Positions 7,467 to 14,191 of a stretch of 64,000 bases of DNA are shown in pieces. Each line of letters opens with the position of its first letter. The first letter of the stretch is position 1. Location: NCBI GenBank assembly GCA_002067975.1, contig MVRS01000047.1, forward strand, positions 1 through 64,000. The letters are read 5' to 3'. The stretch comes from Syntrophorhabdus sp. PtaU1.Bin058 (GTDB lineage: Bacteria; Desulfobacterota; Syntrophorhabdia; Syntrophorhabdales; Syntrophorhabdaceae). The notes under the pieces were generated by a model, which saw only the letters and a program-made list of their open reading frames with translations, did no database searches and was not told where the DNA came from. Both the position numbers and the translations under genes were made by a program.

Positions 7467-7766
7467 TTTCTGTTTACGGACTGCACGTGTTGCACCACGT
7501 GGGCCGGGTTCTTGAACAAAGCGACGTGCCAATACATGTGTAACAACAGTGTCACCATTCTTTGTTGAAACTGAATCGTCCCAAGCATCGGCAAGAATGG
7601 TCTTTGGTCCGCCATAGAAACAGATTTTATAAACTTCGTATGAGACTGGAGGATGAGCACCTTCAATGTGTGTTTTCAAGGCGCCTCCTTTCCCGCAGTT
7701 CTTCCCACAAATGTTGCACATCACGCCGTGTCCAGTTCTTACTGCTCCTTTACGTCTTGCTGCCAT
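7461..7766 (-). CDS. Cassette-borne C2H2 zinc-finger protein
   Basis: 101 residues. The N-terminal part is basic (MAARRKGAVRTGHG) and is followed by CNICGKNCGKGGALKTHIEG with a final His: C17, C20, H33, H38, spacing C-x2-C-x12-H-x4-H, the classical eukaryotic-type C2H2 finger. Bacterial C2H2 proteins (the Ros/MucR group) usually have other spacing. The remaining 60 residues (YKICFYGGPKTILADAW, DSVSTKNGDTVVTHVLARRF) resemble nothing I know. GGAGGAATCGACA precedes the ATG. Probably nucleic-acid binding; whether it regulates transcription or binds phage or plasmid DNA is open. Confidence 0.75.
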   Translation of the reverse strand: MAARRKGAVRTGHGVMCNICGKNCGKGGALKTHIEGAHPPVSYEVYKICFYGGPKTILADAWDDSVSTKNGDTVVTHVLARRFVQEPGPRGATRAVRKQKA

Positions 7767-7797
7767 TGTCGATTCCTCCCATGATATAAGTAATGTA

Positions 7798-7870
7798 GTA
7801 TAACGCGGAGTTCACCTGGAAGCCCGTTTTTTGGGCGAGGTACGCGATCCGGTGGAACGCCTTGTTATCA
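7798..7870 (-). repeat. attC site (after the kinase cassette)
   Basis: Minus strand: R'' TGATAAC at 7870-7864; L'' GTTCCACC pairs with L' GGTGAAC with one extrahelical C; a central GCCC/GGGC stem; R' GTTATAC at 7804-7798. 73 bp. The last ~19 codons of the kinase gene run through the site. Confidence 0.85.
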
Positions 7871-8417
7871 GTCTTTCATACAAAATATTCGCCTTATCTT
7901 GAGGCCTGTAGTTGTAATGATAGCGGATGATTTCTTCATCCAATGCAGGAAACTCAACGTCAGTCCGTGGTTCTTCGCCGGTCATGTAAGCGTCCATCTC
8001 CGCAAACTTCCGCAGTTCTCCTCTTTTGTTGTTTATGAAGTCATCAATATCTTCGCTTACAGTACAGTCTTCTTCGTCGTACCATCTGCCGTTATGAGCC
8101 ACTCTTTTGACGTAAATGAGAAAGTCCATGTGCCGTTGTAGTCTTTCAAACACATGGAGAAGGCATACGCCTTCAATAATGACGGGCCCACTGGTGTTGT
8201 TGAGTATGTTTTGAACTTCGTTGTAATGTACGTGTTCCACGTACCCGCCCATATTGTTCTCAATGTGGTCGTCCAGATCAACGTGAGGCCAGCCCAGCTC
8301 TTTTGATAGTAGCGTGGCGAGCCAACTCTTACCAGAGCCATCAACTCCGTCTACTCCGGCCAAGCGGGGTTGTGTAGTTCTGAGTACTCGCGAAATCTCA
8401 GATATCTCCGCAGTCAT
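7812..8417 (-). CDS. Cassette-borne P-loop kinase, uridine-kinase-like
   Basis: 201 residues from the ATG at 8417 (AAAAGGA upstream; the ATG at 8423 is too close to it). Walker A is GVDGSGKS near residue 25, followed by LATLLSKELGWPHVDLDDH, then a beta strand ending GPVIIEGVCLLHV (Walker B-like) and DFLIYVKR. Overall it resembles uridine kinase or (d)NMP/cytidylate kinase-like P-loop NTPases that phosphorylate nucleosides or other small molecules; the substrate is unknown. The C-terminal tail RLITRRSTGSRTSPKKRASR is translated attC sequence and probably has no function. One gene per cassette, no promoter of its own visible. Confidence 0.75.
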   Translation of the reverse strand: MTAEISEISRVLRTTQPRLAGVDGVDGSGKSWLATLLSKELGWPHVDLDDHIENNMGGYVEHVHYNEVQNILNNTSGPVIIEGVCLLHVFERLQRHMDFLIYVKRVAHNGRWYDEEDCTVSEDIDDFINNKRGELRKFAEMDAYMTGEEPRTDVEFPALDEEIIRYHYNYRPQDKANILYERLITRRSTGSRTSPKKRASR

Positions 8418-8436
8418 TTGCATTCCTTTTCTCTAC

Positions 8437-8502
8437 TGATAACAAAAAGCTAAACGGGAGCAGCCCGACAGGGCTGCGATCCGCTTCAGCGCCTAGTTAT
8501 CG
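8437..8502 (-). repeat. attC site (after the SLATT cassette)
   Basis: Minus strand: R'' CGATAAC at 8502-8496, holding the TAA stop of the SLATT gene; L'' GCTGAAGCGG against L' CCGTTTAGC with an extrahelical G; central perfect stem GCAGCCC-TGTC-GGGCTGC; R' GTTATCA at 8443-8437. 66 bp. All attC hallmarks are present. Confidence 0.88.
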
Positions 8503-9051
8503 CTCCGACATTTCGGATTGTACGGCATTGGTATTGACAGTATCCTCATCGCCAACATAGAGTACATCCCGCTGAACTCGAAGAAAGATGCTTGCAGGAA
8601 CATGAAGCGATTCCTTTGCCAGCTTGTCAAGCTCCTGACAAAGCGTTTCTACAGCCTTTGAATCTATGCCTTTATCTCGTTTTGCGTACACTTTTTCAAA
8701 CTGTCTTCTGACCGCTCCGAATCGAGCCGCTGACGTACGGTGCTTTTCTGCTCGATCCGCATAACCAAAAAAGGTTTGCAAACTCGATAGAATTGCAGCT
8801 GCGATACTTAGTAGCCCAATAAGTATCTTTGCCCAACTAGGGATTATTTGCGAAGCGACAGAGGTGAAGGCGCTTGCACCAATGAGTGACGTTAACAAAA
8901 TGACGGGGACGCCGAGCACCCGCCCTTTCTTTGAAAGTAAATCAGCCATTTCATAATGAGCCATCTGAGACTCGCGTGCTCTCCTCAGCCAGGCCAAAAC
9001 GAGTTGATCCTCACACTGCGGGGGTATATATCTTGATGTCTTGGTTGCCAC
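8497..9051 (-). CDS. SLATT-like two-transmembrane protein, candidate defence effector
   Basis: 184 residues. The pattern is that of SLATT proteins (SMODS/SLOG-associating two-TM effectors): an N-terminal helix LAWLRRARESQMAHYEMAD, TM1 about residues 46-67 (VLGVPVILLTSLIGASAF), TM2 about 74-96 (AKILIGLLSIAAAILSSLQTF), then a cytosolic helix with AEKHRTSAARFGAVRRQFEK. SLATT domains are predicted pore-forming effectors of nucleotide-triggered conflict systems; here no cyclase or SLOG sensor is adjacent. GTG start at 9051 with AAGGAG upstream. It is the first cassette of the array, so it would be the best expressed if a promoter lies in the 9052-9500 gap. Confidence 0.78.
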   Translation of the reverse strand: MATKTSRYIPPQCEDQLVLAWLRRARESQMAHYEMADLLSKKGRVLGVPVILLTSLIGASAFTSVASQIIPSWAKILIGLLSIAAAILSSLQTFFGYADRAEKHRTSAARFGAVRRQFEKVYAKRDKGIDSKAVETLCQELDKLAKESLHVPASIFLRVQRDVLYVGDEDTVNTNAVQSEMSER

Positions 9052-9449
9052 TAACTACTCCTTGGCTTACTTGCTTTGCCGGAAGGCCGAAATGCCGTTC
9101 AGAATGAGACACTCCTGGGATCGACCAACTCTCCTACAGCGAAAACGTTGTCTTCCATCCTGCGATAACACTTAATATACCAACTTGGCTTTTTCTTAGA
9201 TGATATCCCAGGCACAGGAAAAGTCAAACAAAATATTCATATATTTTTAATGCTCATAAATCTTTTAAATAGATTTTGCTGATATTACGTAGCAAAAGCC
9301 AATATACTTTTTTTGGTCTTCTGTGTAACGAGACGAGATGAATTGATTGCCACGTGTAATCTTGCATGGACAAAAACAGTGGTGCAGGAAGTACTTTGTT
9401 AAAGATATGGAATAAGCGATAATCATCTTTCTTTATTTATACCTTACTC
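9052..9449. other. AT-rich non-coding gap upstream of the cassette array
   Basis: No gene seen. On the minus strand the stretch contains GTTATCG (9169-9163), which could be an old recombination box, but no complementary R'' was found. No integron integrase gene is present here or elsewhere in the window. The part 9180-9440 is strongly AT-rich and could hold a promoter for the array or an element origin; no good -35/-10 pair was recognised. Confidence 0.4.
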
Positions 9450-9490
9450 TTGGCATAGCTCACCTATCAAGCAACGGTTCGCTATGCCAA
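9450..9490. repeat. 10-bp inverted repeat beside the Rep-like gene
   Basis: TTGGCATAGC at 9450-9459 and GCTATGCCAA at 9481-9490, perfect 10-bp arms with a 21-nt loop. It begins 14 bp after the stop of the HUH gene. There is no T-run, so a terminator is unlikely; a replication or nicking structure for the HUH protein is possible. Confidence 0.6.
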
Positions 9491-9503
9491 CGGGGTACCC
9501 TCT

Positions 9504-9959
9504 TTAGCTTAGCAGTGTCGTCTGGATGCCGTTTTTGGGAATATAGAGGTCAATCTCTCCACCCTTCAAGATGTATTTGACCATGTAGTAAACGGCACCC
9601 TTGTCTTTGTCATATGGCTGGATACGGGCAATACCGTTGTCCTCGTACCACCTGTCCATGTAAGTTAACCGTCGCAGAACACTTACACCGCCGCCATACA
9701 ACACATGAAAATGAATTACGTCTCTCTTTTGCCACTCCTGACCACGCACCCAGGATACACCCTGTCCGTTCTCCCCGTATCTCCTGCCGAATAATGCCCT
9801 GTTTATATCCCTGGTAAATCTTAAGAACCGTTTATTTGCCTGTTCCGGGTGCACAGGGTCCTTAAAGGTAAAGTGACAATACCATTGCCAGTCATCGAGC
9901 GGCATTATCCACTCTACGTATGCTTGCCGTAACTTCTTGCCTTCCTCATAGCTGACCAT
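9504..9959 (-). CDS. HUH endonuclease, rolling-circle Rep-like
   Basis: 151 residues from the ATG at 9959 (GTGGAG 5 nt upstream). Motif 1 is YCHFTF (about residues 28-32), motif 2 is VIHFHVLYGG with the metal-binding HUH pair (H83, H85), and motif 3 is YYMVKYILKGG with candidate catalytic tyrosines Y124/Y125 and Lys128. These are the three motifs of single-strand-nicking Rep/relaxase/transposase HUH enzymes; the size fits small replication initiators of integrative elements or phages. An open frame continues upstream to 10055, but it is GC-rich and basic and is probably not translated. It would let the excised island replicate or transfer as single strand; this is inference. Confidence 0.72.
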   Translation of the reverse strand: MVSYEEGKKLRQAYVEWIMPLDDWQWYCHFTFKDPVHPEQANKRFLRFTRDINRALFGRRYGENGQGVSWVRGQEWQKRDVIHFHVLYGGGVSVLRRLTYMDRWYEDNGIARIQPYDKDKGAVYYMVKYILKGGEIDLYIPKNGIQTTLLS

Positions 9960-10228
9960 CGGTACTCCACAAACACGCTTGCCTGAGCGCTTTTGCCGCC
10001 TTTTGCGCCGGCGGCCTCCGCAGTGCGGGGGCTCCGGCCTCGGCGCAGGCGGCACGCTTTTCTAATTTCTCTTTTATTTGCCTTTTGTGATTGTGAAGTA
10101 ATTGTGAAGTTGACTTAAGGAAAATGGGACAAAATAGGTTAAAAATGATCCTTCTAAATTCTGCTGTTTTTCCAATACAGACCTTGGATTTTTGAATATT
10201 GAGATAATTTGTATAACGTCTTAAATCA
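9960..10228. other. Island right-end non-coding region with GC-rich dyads
   Basis: About 9985-10055 is a GC-rich block with nested inverted repeats (GCCGCC...GGCGGC), unlike the surrounding AT-rich island DNA. It is directly upstream of the Rep-like gene and could be a replication signal. Candidate arm-type sites follow at 10090-10110. No gene is seen. Confidence 0.45.
10090..10110 (+). other. Candidate arm-type integrase sites (P side)
   Basis: ATTGTGAAGT at 10090-10099 and again at 10101-10110, a perfect direct repeat with 11-bp period, about 120 bp inside attR. Matches the pair at 3306-3326 on the other side of the core in the excised form. Confidence 0.6.
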
Positions 10229-10290
10229 GACTCAAAATCCGGTGGTGCTTGGCACTGTGCGGGTTCAAGCCCCGCCTCCGGCAATAATAA
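10229..10290 (+). repeat. attR: 62-bp copy of the tRNA-Leu 3' half
   Basis: Identical over 62 bp to 3191-3252. It lacks the 5' half of the tRNA (preceding sequence AATCA does not pair), so it is not a functional tRNA. Marks the right end of the island; 7,038 bp separate equivalent points of the two repeats. Confidence 0.93.
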
Positions 10291-10292
10291 AT

Positions 10293-10479
10293 CAGTCGTC
10301 AGTCGATAGTAGATAGCATAAAGCGCGTTGTGCCTTCCGATGTATCTCCTCATACCTTTTGATCTTCATAGAATTTACGTAGAAAATAGTTTATTGTCGA
10401 AAGCTCAAGATGTTCGGTTCGTATTGTCTCTTTGGTTTCTTTTGTCCCTTGCTATTCACTATTCACTATCGACTATCCA
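10293..10479. repeat. Heptad arrays outside attR
   Basis: CAGTCGT, CAGTCGA, TAGTAGA, TAGCATA at 10293-10320, and CTATTCA, CTATTCA, CTATCGA, CTATCCA at 10452-10479 just before the kdsB stop. Exact 7-bp period in both. The remainder of this gap shows no gene. Confidence 0.7.
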
Positions 10480-10491
10480 CTGCCTTTAGCG

Positions 10492-11229
10492 TCAGTGGAT
10501 ATAGCGAGCAAGGATCTTCTCTGCCCTCTTGAGGTCTTCTTCGGTGTCTATGCCGAACCCGTCGTACTGGGTCGTCAGGACCTTGATCTTGTATCCGTTC
10601 TCGAGGACCCGTAATTGCTCCAGCGATTCCGTCTCCTCAAGTCTGCCCTTCTCCATCCTCACGAACTGCTCAAGCAAGGTCATTGAAAATCCGTAAATAC
10701 CGACATGCTTATAGGGCGACGCCCTTCTGTCGTCACGCACATAGGGGATCGGGGCACGCGAAAAATAGAGGGCATACCCTGCCCGGTCGAGGACAACCTT
10801 CACTGTATTGGGGTCTTCATATTCATGGTTGTCTTTCAATGGGCAGCAAAGGGTTGCCATGTCGAGATGCTCGCGTTCTATAACAGAGAATATCGCGTCG
10901 ATCATGTCAGACCTGATAAAAGGCTCGTCCCCCTGGAGGTTGACAACGATATCGGCGTTTCTTTCCCGGACGGCCTCGTAGACCCTGTCCGTGCCGCTCG
11001 TACAGGCAACGCTTGTCATGACAACCTCAGCCCCGAAGGATTGCGCCCTGTCCCGTATCTGTTCATCGTCGGTAGCGATAAGGATCTCATCTGCCAAGCG
11101 GGATTCCCGGGCCCTCTCATGGACCCATTGGATGAGGGGCTTTCCGCATAAGTCCAGCAGAGGCTTTCCCGGAAGCCTTGTGGAGCCGAACCGTGCAGGT
11201 ATGACAATGGTCTTTTTCACCGCAACCAT
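10492..11229 (-). CDS. kdsB: 3-deoxy-manno-octulosonate cytidylyltransferase (CMP-KDO synthetase)
   Basis: Activates KDO with CTP to CMP-KDO for lipopolysaccharide inner-core synthesis; cytosolic. 245 residues, the usual length. Visible motifs: IPARFGSTRLPGKPL (nucleotide binding), LIATDDEQI, VVNLQGDEPFI (metal/CMP binding), ALYFSRAPIPYVRD and the C-terminal GFGIDTEEDLKRAE. Its presence implies an LPS-bearing outer membrane. It lies just outside the tRNA island, in front of a pilin cluster, and is probably transcribed alone. Confidence 0.95.
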   Translation of the reverse strand: MVAVKKTIVIPARFGSTRLPGKPLLDLCGKPLIQWVHERARESRLADEILIATDDEQIRDRAQSFGAEVVMTSVACTSGTDRVYEAVRERNADIVVNLQGDEPFIRSDMIDAIFSVIEREHLDMATLCCPLKDNHEYEDPNTVKVVLDRAGYALYFSRAPIPYVRDDRRASPYKHVGIYGFSMTLLEQFVRMEKGRLEETESLEQLRVLENGYKIKVLTTQYDGFGIDTEEDLKRAEKILARYIH

Positions 11230-11311
11230 TCCTTAACTGGCAAAATTATAGTGAAAGGAAAATGTATATGCAAGAAATAATTGTCACATAGAAACCAGGT
11301 CCTGGCCGGTT

Positions 11312-13129
11312 TCAGGGGCTGGTGAATGTAGCCGTTACATCTGTATCACTGCTGAGTGTTACGAGACAGGTTCCCGTCCCTGTGCACCCCCCACCCGACC
11401 ATCCCGTGAAGGTGTTCCCTGTATTCGCCTCTGCTGCAATGGCAATAATGGTGCCGTTGCCGAAATATGCCTCACATACACTGCCGCAAAGGATACGTTC
11501 CGGAGATACCAGCCCAAAGGAGCTTGCCACGGTCCCCGAACCGCTGCCCGCCTTGATTATCCTCAATTGCCGTACTACCTTGCTGTATATCTGGACCTGA
11601 TCCATTACCACGCTGTTGTAATAGTTCTGGCCGTAATCTCCGAGCCGCAAGGGCTGGGTGTTGACGATACTTCCATTCGCGAGGTTATCACGGTATGCTG
11701 CATTCGCTGAGCCTCCGTTCACATATACCTTGACGCCCGATGCCAGTCCGTTGCCATCATACGAAGCGGCAATATGATACCACGAGTTGATCGTGTTGAT
11801 CGGGGTCGTATTGTACACCCATATCATCGGTCCTGCCCCGCTGTTCCATTGATTCGTAAGCTGGAATACAAGCCGGTTGTACCCGACTGCGGGCTGGTTA
11901 TATGCCGAACTGTGTATCTCAAAATAATACCCGTTATAATCCGGCGCCGCACCGCCTTTTGATACCAGGGGGTACACAAGCGACGTCGGAGCAGTGGCCG
12001 GCAGTTTTGTTAATTTAACCCACATGACGATCGAGAATGGCTGGTTGTACTCAAAGCTGAACAGGGAGTTGTTGAATCCCTGATTGTAAGGGGTAAAAGT
12101 CCCGGTGCCGGTGAACTGCAGCGCGCTCCCCATGATCCCTGTTGTGGAAGTGATGCCTCCCGCAACAGTCCCTCCAAGGCTGCCGGGATCATCAAAATCC
12201 CACGATCCCAGAGGGCAATCCCTCACGGTTAACCTCAGCGCCTTCTGTGCGGTATTGCCGTCACTGTCATTTCTGGAAAATGTTATGGTATACGTCTGGG
12301 CAGGCCCGCCGGCAGTACCGGATATCACCCCGCTGGCGGCATTCATTGATAATCCGGACGGCAATACAGAGGCAGCCCAATTGCTGTATGGAGACACCCC
12401 GCCGTCACTGTACATCGTTGCGCTGTAAGGCTGTCCGGTGCATGCGTCCGGCAACTCATTATTTAATATCTTAAACCTGCCCTGCACCGTTCCGTAACAC
12501 CCTATCCCGTTTTTCAATTCATCCAGCGTTACCCATTTGGCGACATCATCGTAGGGCTCTGCACGTGTACCGCCGAGATCCCCGGCGTAGTTGTCGACAT
12601 TGAGCCCCGCTGAATAAACGTTAATGACCGTTGCCCCCGTTACCGCCTGGGTCGCCGCTGTCTGGTTATTTACATTTTCCCCTCCGCTCAGGATCAAAAA
12701 GGCAACGTTGGGAATATCGGTATATGTCGTGCAACCCGCGTTCGTACAGTTCCTTACGGTCAGATTGGCCGTCCTCCTCCCGCATATCGCGTCGTAAGAC
12801 CCGGCAGGTATGGAGGTTAAGTTGTTGTCGACAACATAGATGATCTGGTTACCCCATATGTCATTTGATGTTTTGATGACAGCGGCAATTTGTGCCGTCG
12901 TGGGGAGACGATGGTTTGTTGCGGCATAACTGATAACCGACTTTATCCCCGCGTCGATGACACTGTTCGTTTCAGCCATCTTTGTCCTTTTCGTCAACAA
13001 ACCGACGACCGCTATTCCCGCAGCTACAATGGAAGCAATAAACATGAGCAGTATCGCGATAAACAGGAGGGTCATACCCTTGTTGTTGCCGGTTATTGAT
13101 TGCCGATGGCTGATAGTGCTTCTCTCCAT
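11312..13129 (-). CDS. Large prepilin-like protein with Ig-like, LamG and InlB-type domains
   Basis: 605 residues. The N terminus has a type III prepilin-like signal (NNKG, cleavage before MTLLFIAILLMF) but lacks Glu5, as GspK/PilX-type minor pilins do. Residues ~19-245 match the neighbouring pilin at 13133 (shared VDNYAGDLGGTRAEPYDD and CTNAGCTTYTD). Then come a putative Ig-like (He_PIG) domain (~245-325, SVLPSGLSMNAASGVISGTA), a concanavalin/LamG-like domain (~330-510, FSIVMWVKLTKLP, WYHIAASYDG, LRLGDYGQ) and a divergent InlB-type repeat (~520-605, GSGSGTV, TFTGWSGGGCTGTGTCLV). Probably a tip adhesin binding glycans. The start lies 3 nt after the upstream pilin's stop. Confidence 0.82.
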   Translation of the reverse strand: MERSTISHRQSITGNNKGMTLLFIAILLMFIASIVAAGIAVVGLLTKRTKMAETNSVIDAGIKSVISYAATNHRLPTTAQIAAVIKTSNDIWGNQIIYVVDNNLTSIPAGSYDAICGRRTANLTVRNCTNAGCTTYTDIPNVAFLILSGGENVNNQTAATQAVTGATVINVYSAGLNVDNYAGDLGGTRAEPYDDVAKWVTLDELKNGIGCYGTVQGRFKILNNELPDACTGQPYSATMYSDGGVSPYSNWAASVLPSGLSMNAASGVISGTAGGPAQTYTITFSRNDSDGNTAQKALRLTVRDCPLGSWDFDDPGSLGGTVAGGITSTTGIMGSALQFTGTGTFTPYNQGFNNSLFSFEYNQPFSIVMWVKLTKLPATAPTSLVYPLVSKGGAAPDYNGYYFEIHSSAYNQPAVGYNRLVFQLTNQWNSGAGPMIWVYNTTPINTINSWYHIAASYDGNGLASGVKVYVNGGSANAAYRDNLANGSIVNTQPLRLGDYGQNYYNSVVMDQVQIYSKVVRQLRIIKAGSGSGTVASSFGLVSPERILCGSVCEAYFGNGTIIAIAAEANTGNTFTGWSGGGCTGTGTCLVTLSSDTDVTATFTSP

Positions 13130-13132
13130 GGA

Positions 13133-14107
13133 CTATGGACTGACAGTAACGACAAAGGCCTTGGATGCGATATTGTCGTTGGTGCCGGCAGTATCCGCAT
13201 TGTCCCTTACAAAGACCGTAACGCTGTATGATCCTGCCGTCCCTGAGCCTGCCGGTTTCGAAAGCTGGAGATTATTTGCCTGCCCCCATGTACCTTCAGC
13301 CAGTCCCTGGCAATTGGCATTCACTACATTCGGGGTCACGGTAAAACCGGGAAGGTCTGTCGCAAGTACCCCTGTCGCGGTCTGCAAACACCACCGGTAA
13401 CTCCCGCCTGCGGTGAATGGTATTCCTCCGTCGCCATAGACGTTACTGCCGTAGGAGGCAGTCACGCTCCCCGACGGAAGTTCGTTATTGAGGATCTTCA
13501 ACTGCTGGCCTGCACACCCTGCCTTTGTCCTGAGCTCGTTTAATGTTACCCAGCGCACGATATCGTCATAAGGCTCTGCGCGCGTACCGCCCAGGTCTCC
13601 CGCGTAGTTGTCAACATTTAATCCGGCATCATAGATGTTGATCGTTGTTGCCGCCGCAACGGCCTGCGTTACCGCAATCTGGTTATTGACGTTTGCACCG
13701 CCGCTGAAGATAATATAGGCCGTATTCGGTGTATCCGTGAAGGTTGTACAACCGGCATTTACACAACTCCTCACTGTCAGGTTTGTCGCTTTTCTCCCGC
13801 AGATCGTGTCTGTCGTTCCTGCAGGAATAGCTGTGAGGTTTGTATCGACAACATACCAGAGCGGATTGCCCCAGGCATCATTCGGTTTCTTCACTGCACC
13901 GGTAAATTCCGCTATTGTGGGGAGGCGGTGGTTCGTTACTGCGTAGCCCACCAGGGATTCCACGGCAGCGTCAATTGTACCTTTTGTATCGCTTTCCCGG
14001 GCCCTTTTCGTCAAAGGACCGATCATGCTTACGCCAAGCGAAATCAATATGCCGACAAGGACAAGGACGACTGCAAGCTCGACTATGGTAAAACCTTTCC
14101 GGTTCAT
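13133..14107 (-). CDS. Type IV prepilin-like protein (GFTIVE)
   Basis: Class III signal MNRKGFTIVELAVVLVLVG, cleavage after the Gly, Glu5 present. I place the start at 14107 because the 21 nt upstream are heptad repeat; an in-frame ATG at 14128 adds seven residues. Residues 25-220 are paralogous to the large pilin downstream. The C-terminal third is a secreted beta-domain (SYSVTVFVRDNADTAG) like cadherin/Ig folds. Six to eight cysteines suggest disulfides. It is in one leftward run with three other prepilins and is probably a minor or structural subunit of the MSHA-like pilus. Confidence 0.82.
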   Translation of the reverse strand: MNRKGFTIVELAVVLVLVGILISLGVSMIGPLTKRARESDTKGTIDAAVESLVGYAVTNHRLPTIAEFTGAVKKPNDAWGNPLWYVVDTNLTAIPAGTTDTICGRKATNLTVRSCVNAGCTTFTDTPNTAYIIFSGGANVNNQIAVTQAVAAATTINIYDAGLNVDNYAGDLGGTRAEPYDDIVRWVTLNELRTKAGCAGQQLKILNNELPSGSVTASYGSNVYGDGGIPFTAGGSYRWCLQTATGVLATDLPGFTVTPNVVNANCQGLAEGTWGQANNLQLSKPAGSGTAGSYSVTVFVRDNADTAGTNDNIASKAFVVTVSP

Positions 14108-14131
14108 AGCTGATGACTCATGGCTCATAGC
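14104..14131. repeat. Heptad array overlapping a prepilin start
   Basis: On the minus strand GCTATGA, GCCATGA, GTCATCA, GCTATGA (14131-14104). ATG occurs in three of four units, so potential start codons recur every 7 nt in different frames. The last unit holds the likely start codon of the 13133 prepilin. Confidence 0.75.
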
Positions 14132-14191
14132 AAAACCATGTAATCCTTATTATACCATACTGCACCTGGAGGCCGATGGCAATATTACCCT

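Noticed and set aside
9052-9200. An attI site or integron integrase upstream of the first cassette
   Set aside because: A GTTATCG box at 9169-9163 exists but no partner box or intI gene was found, so it was not called.
9960-10055. N-terminal extension of the Rep-like gene
   Set aside because: GC-rich basic stretch with dyads; the ATG at 9959 has a proper GGAG site.
9946-10353. 135-codon minus-strand frame across attR
   Set aside because: It is translated tRNA repeat (GLEPAQCQAPPD type) and heptad sequence, a familiar false ORF.
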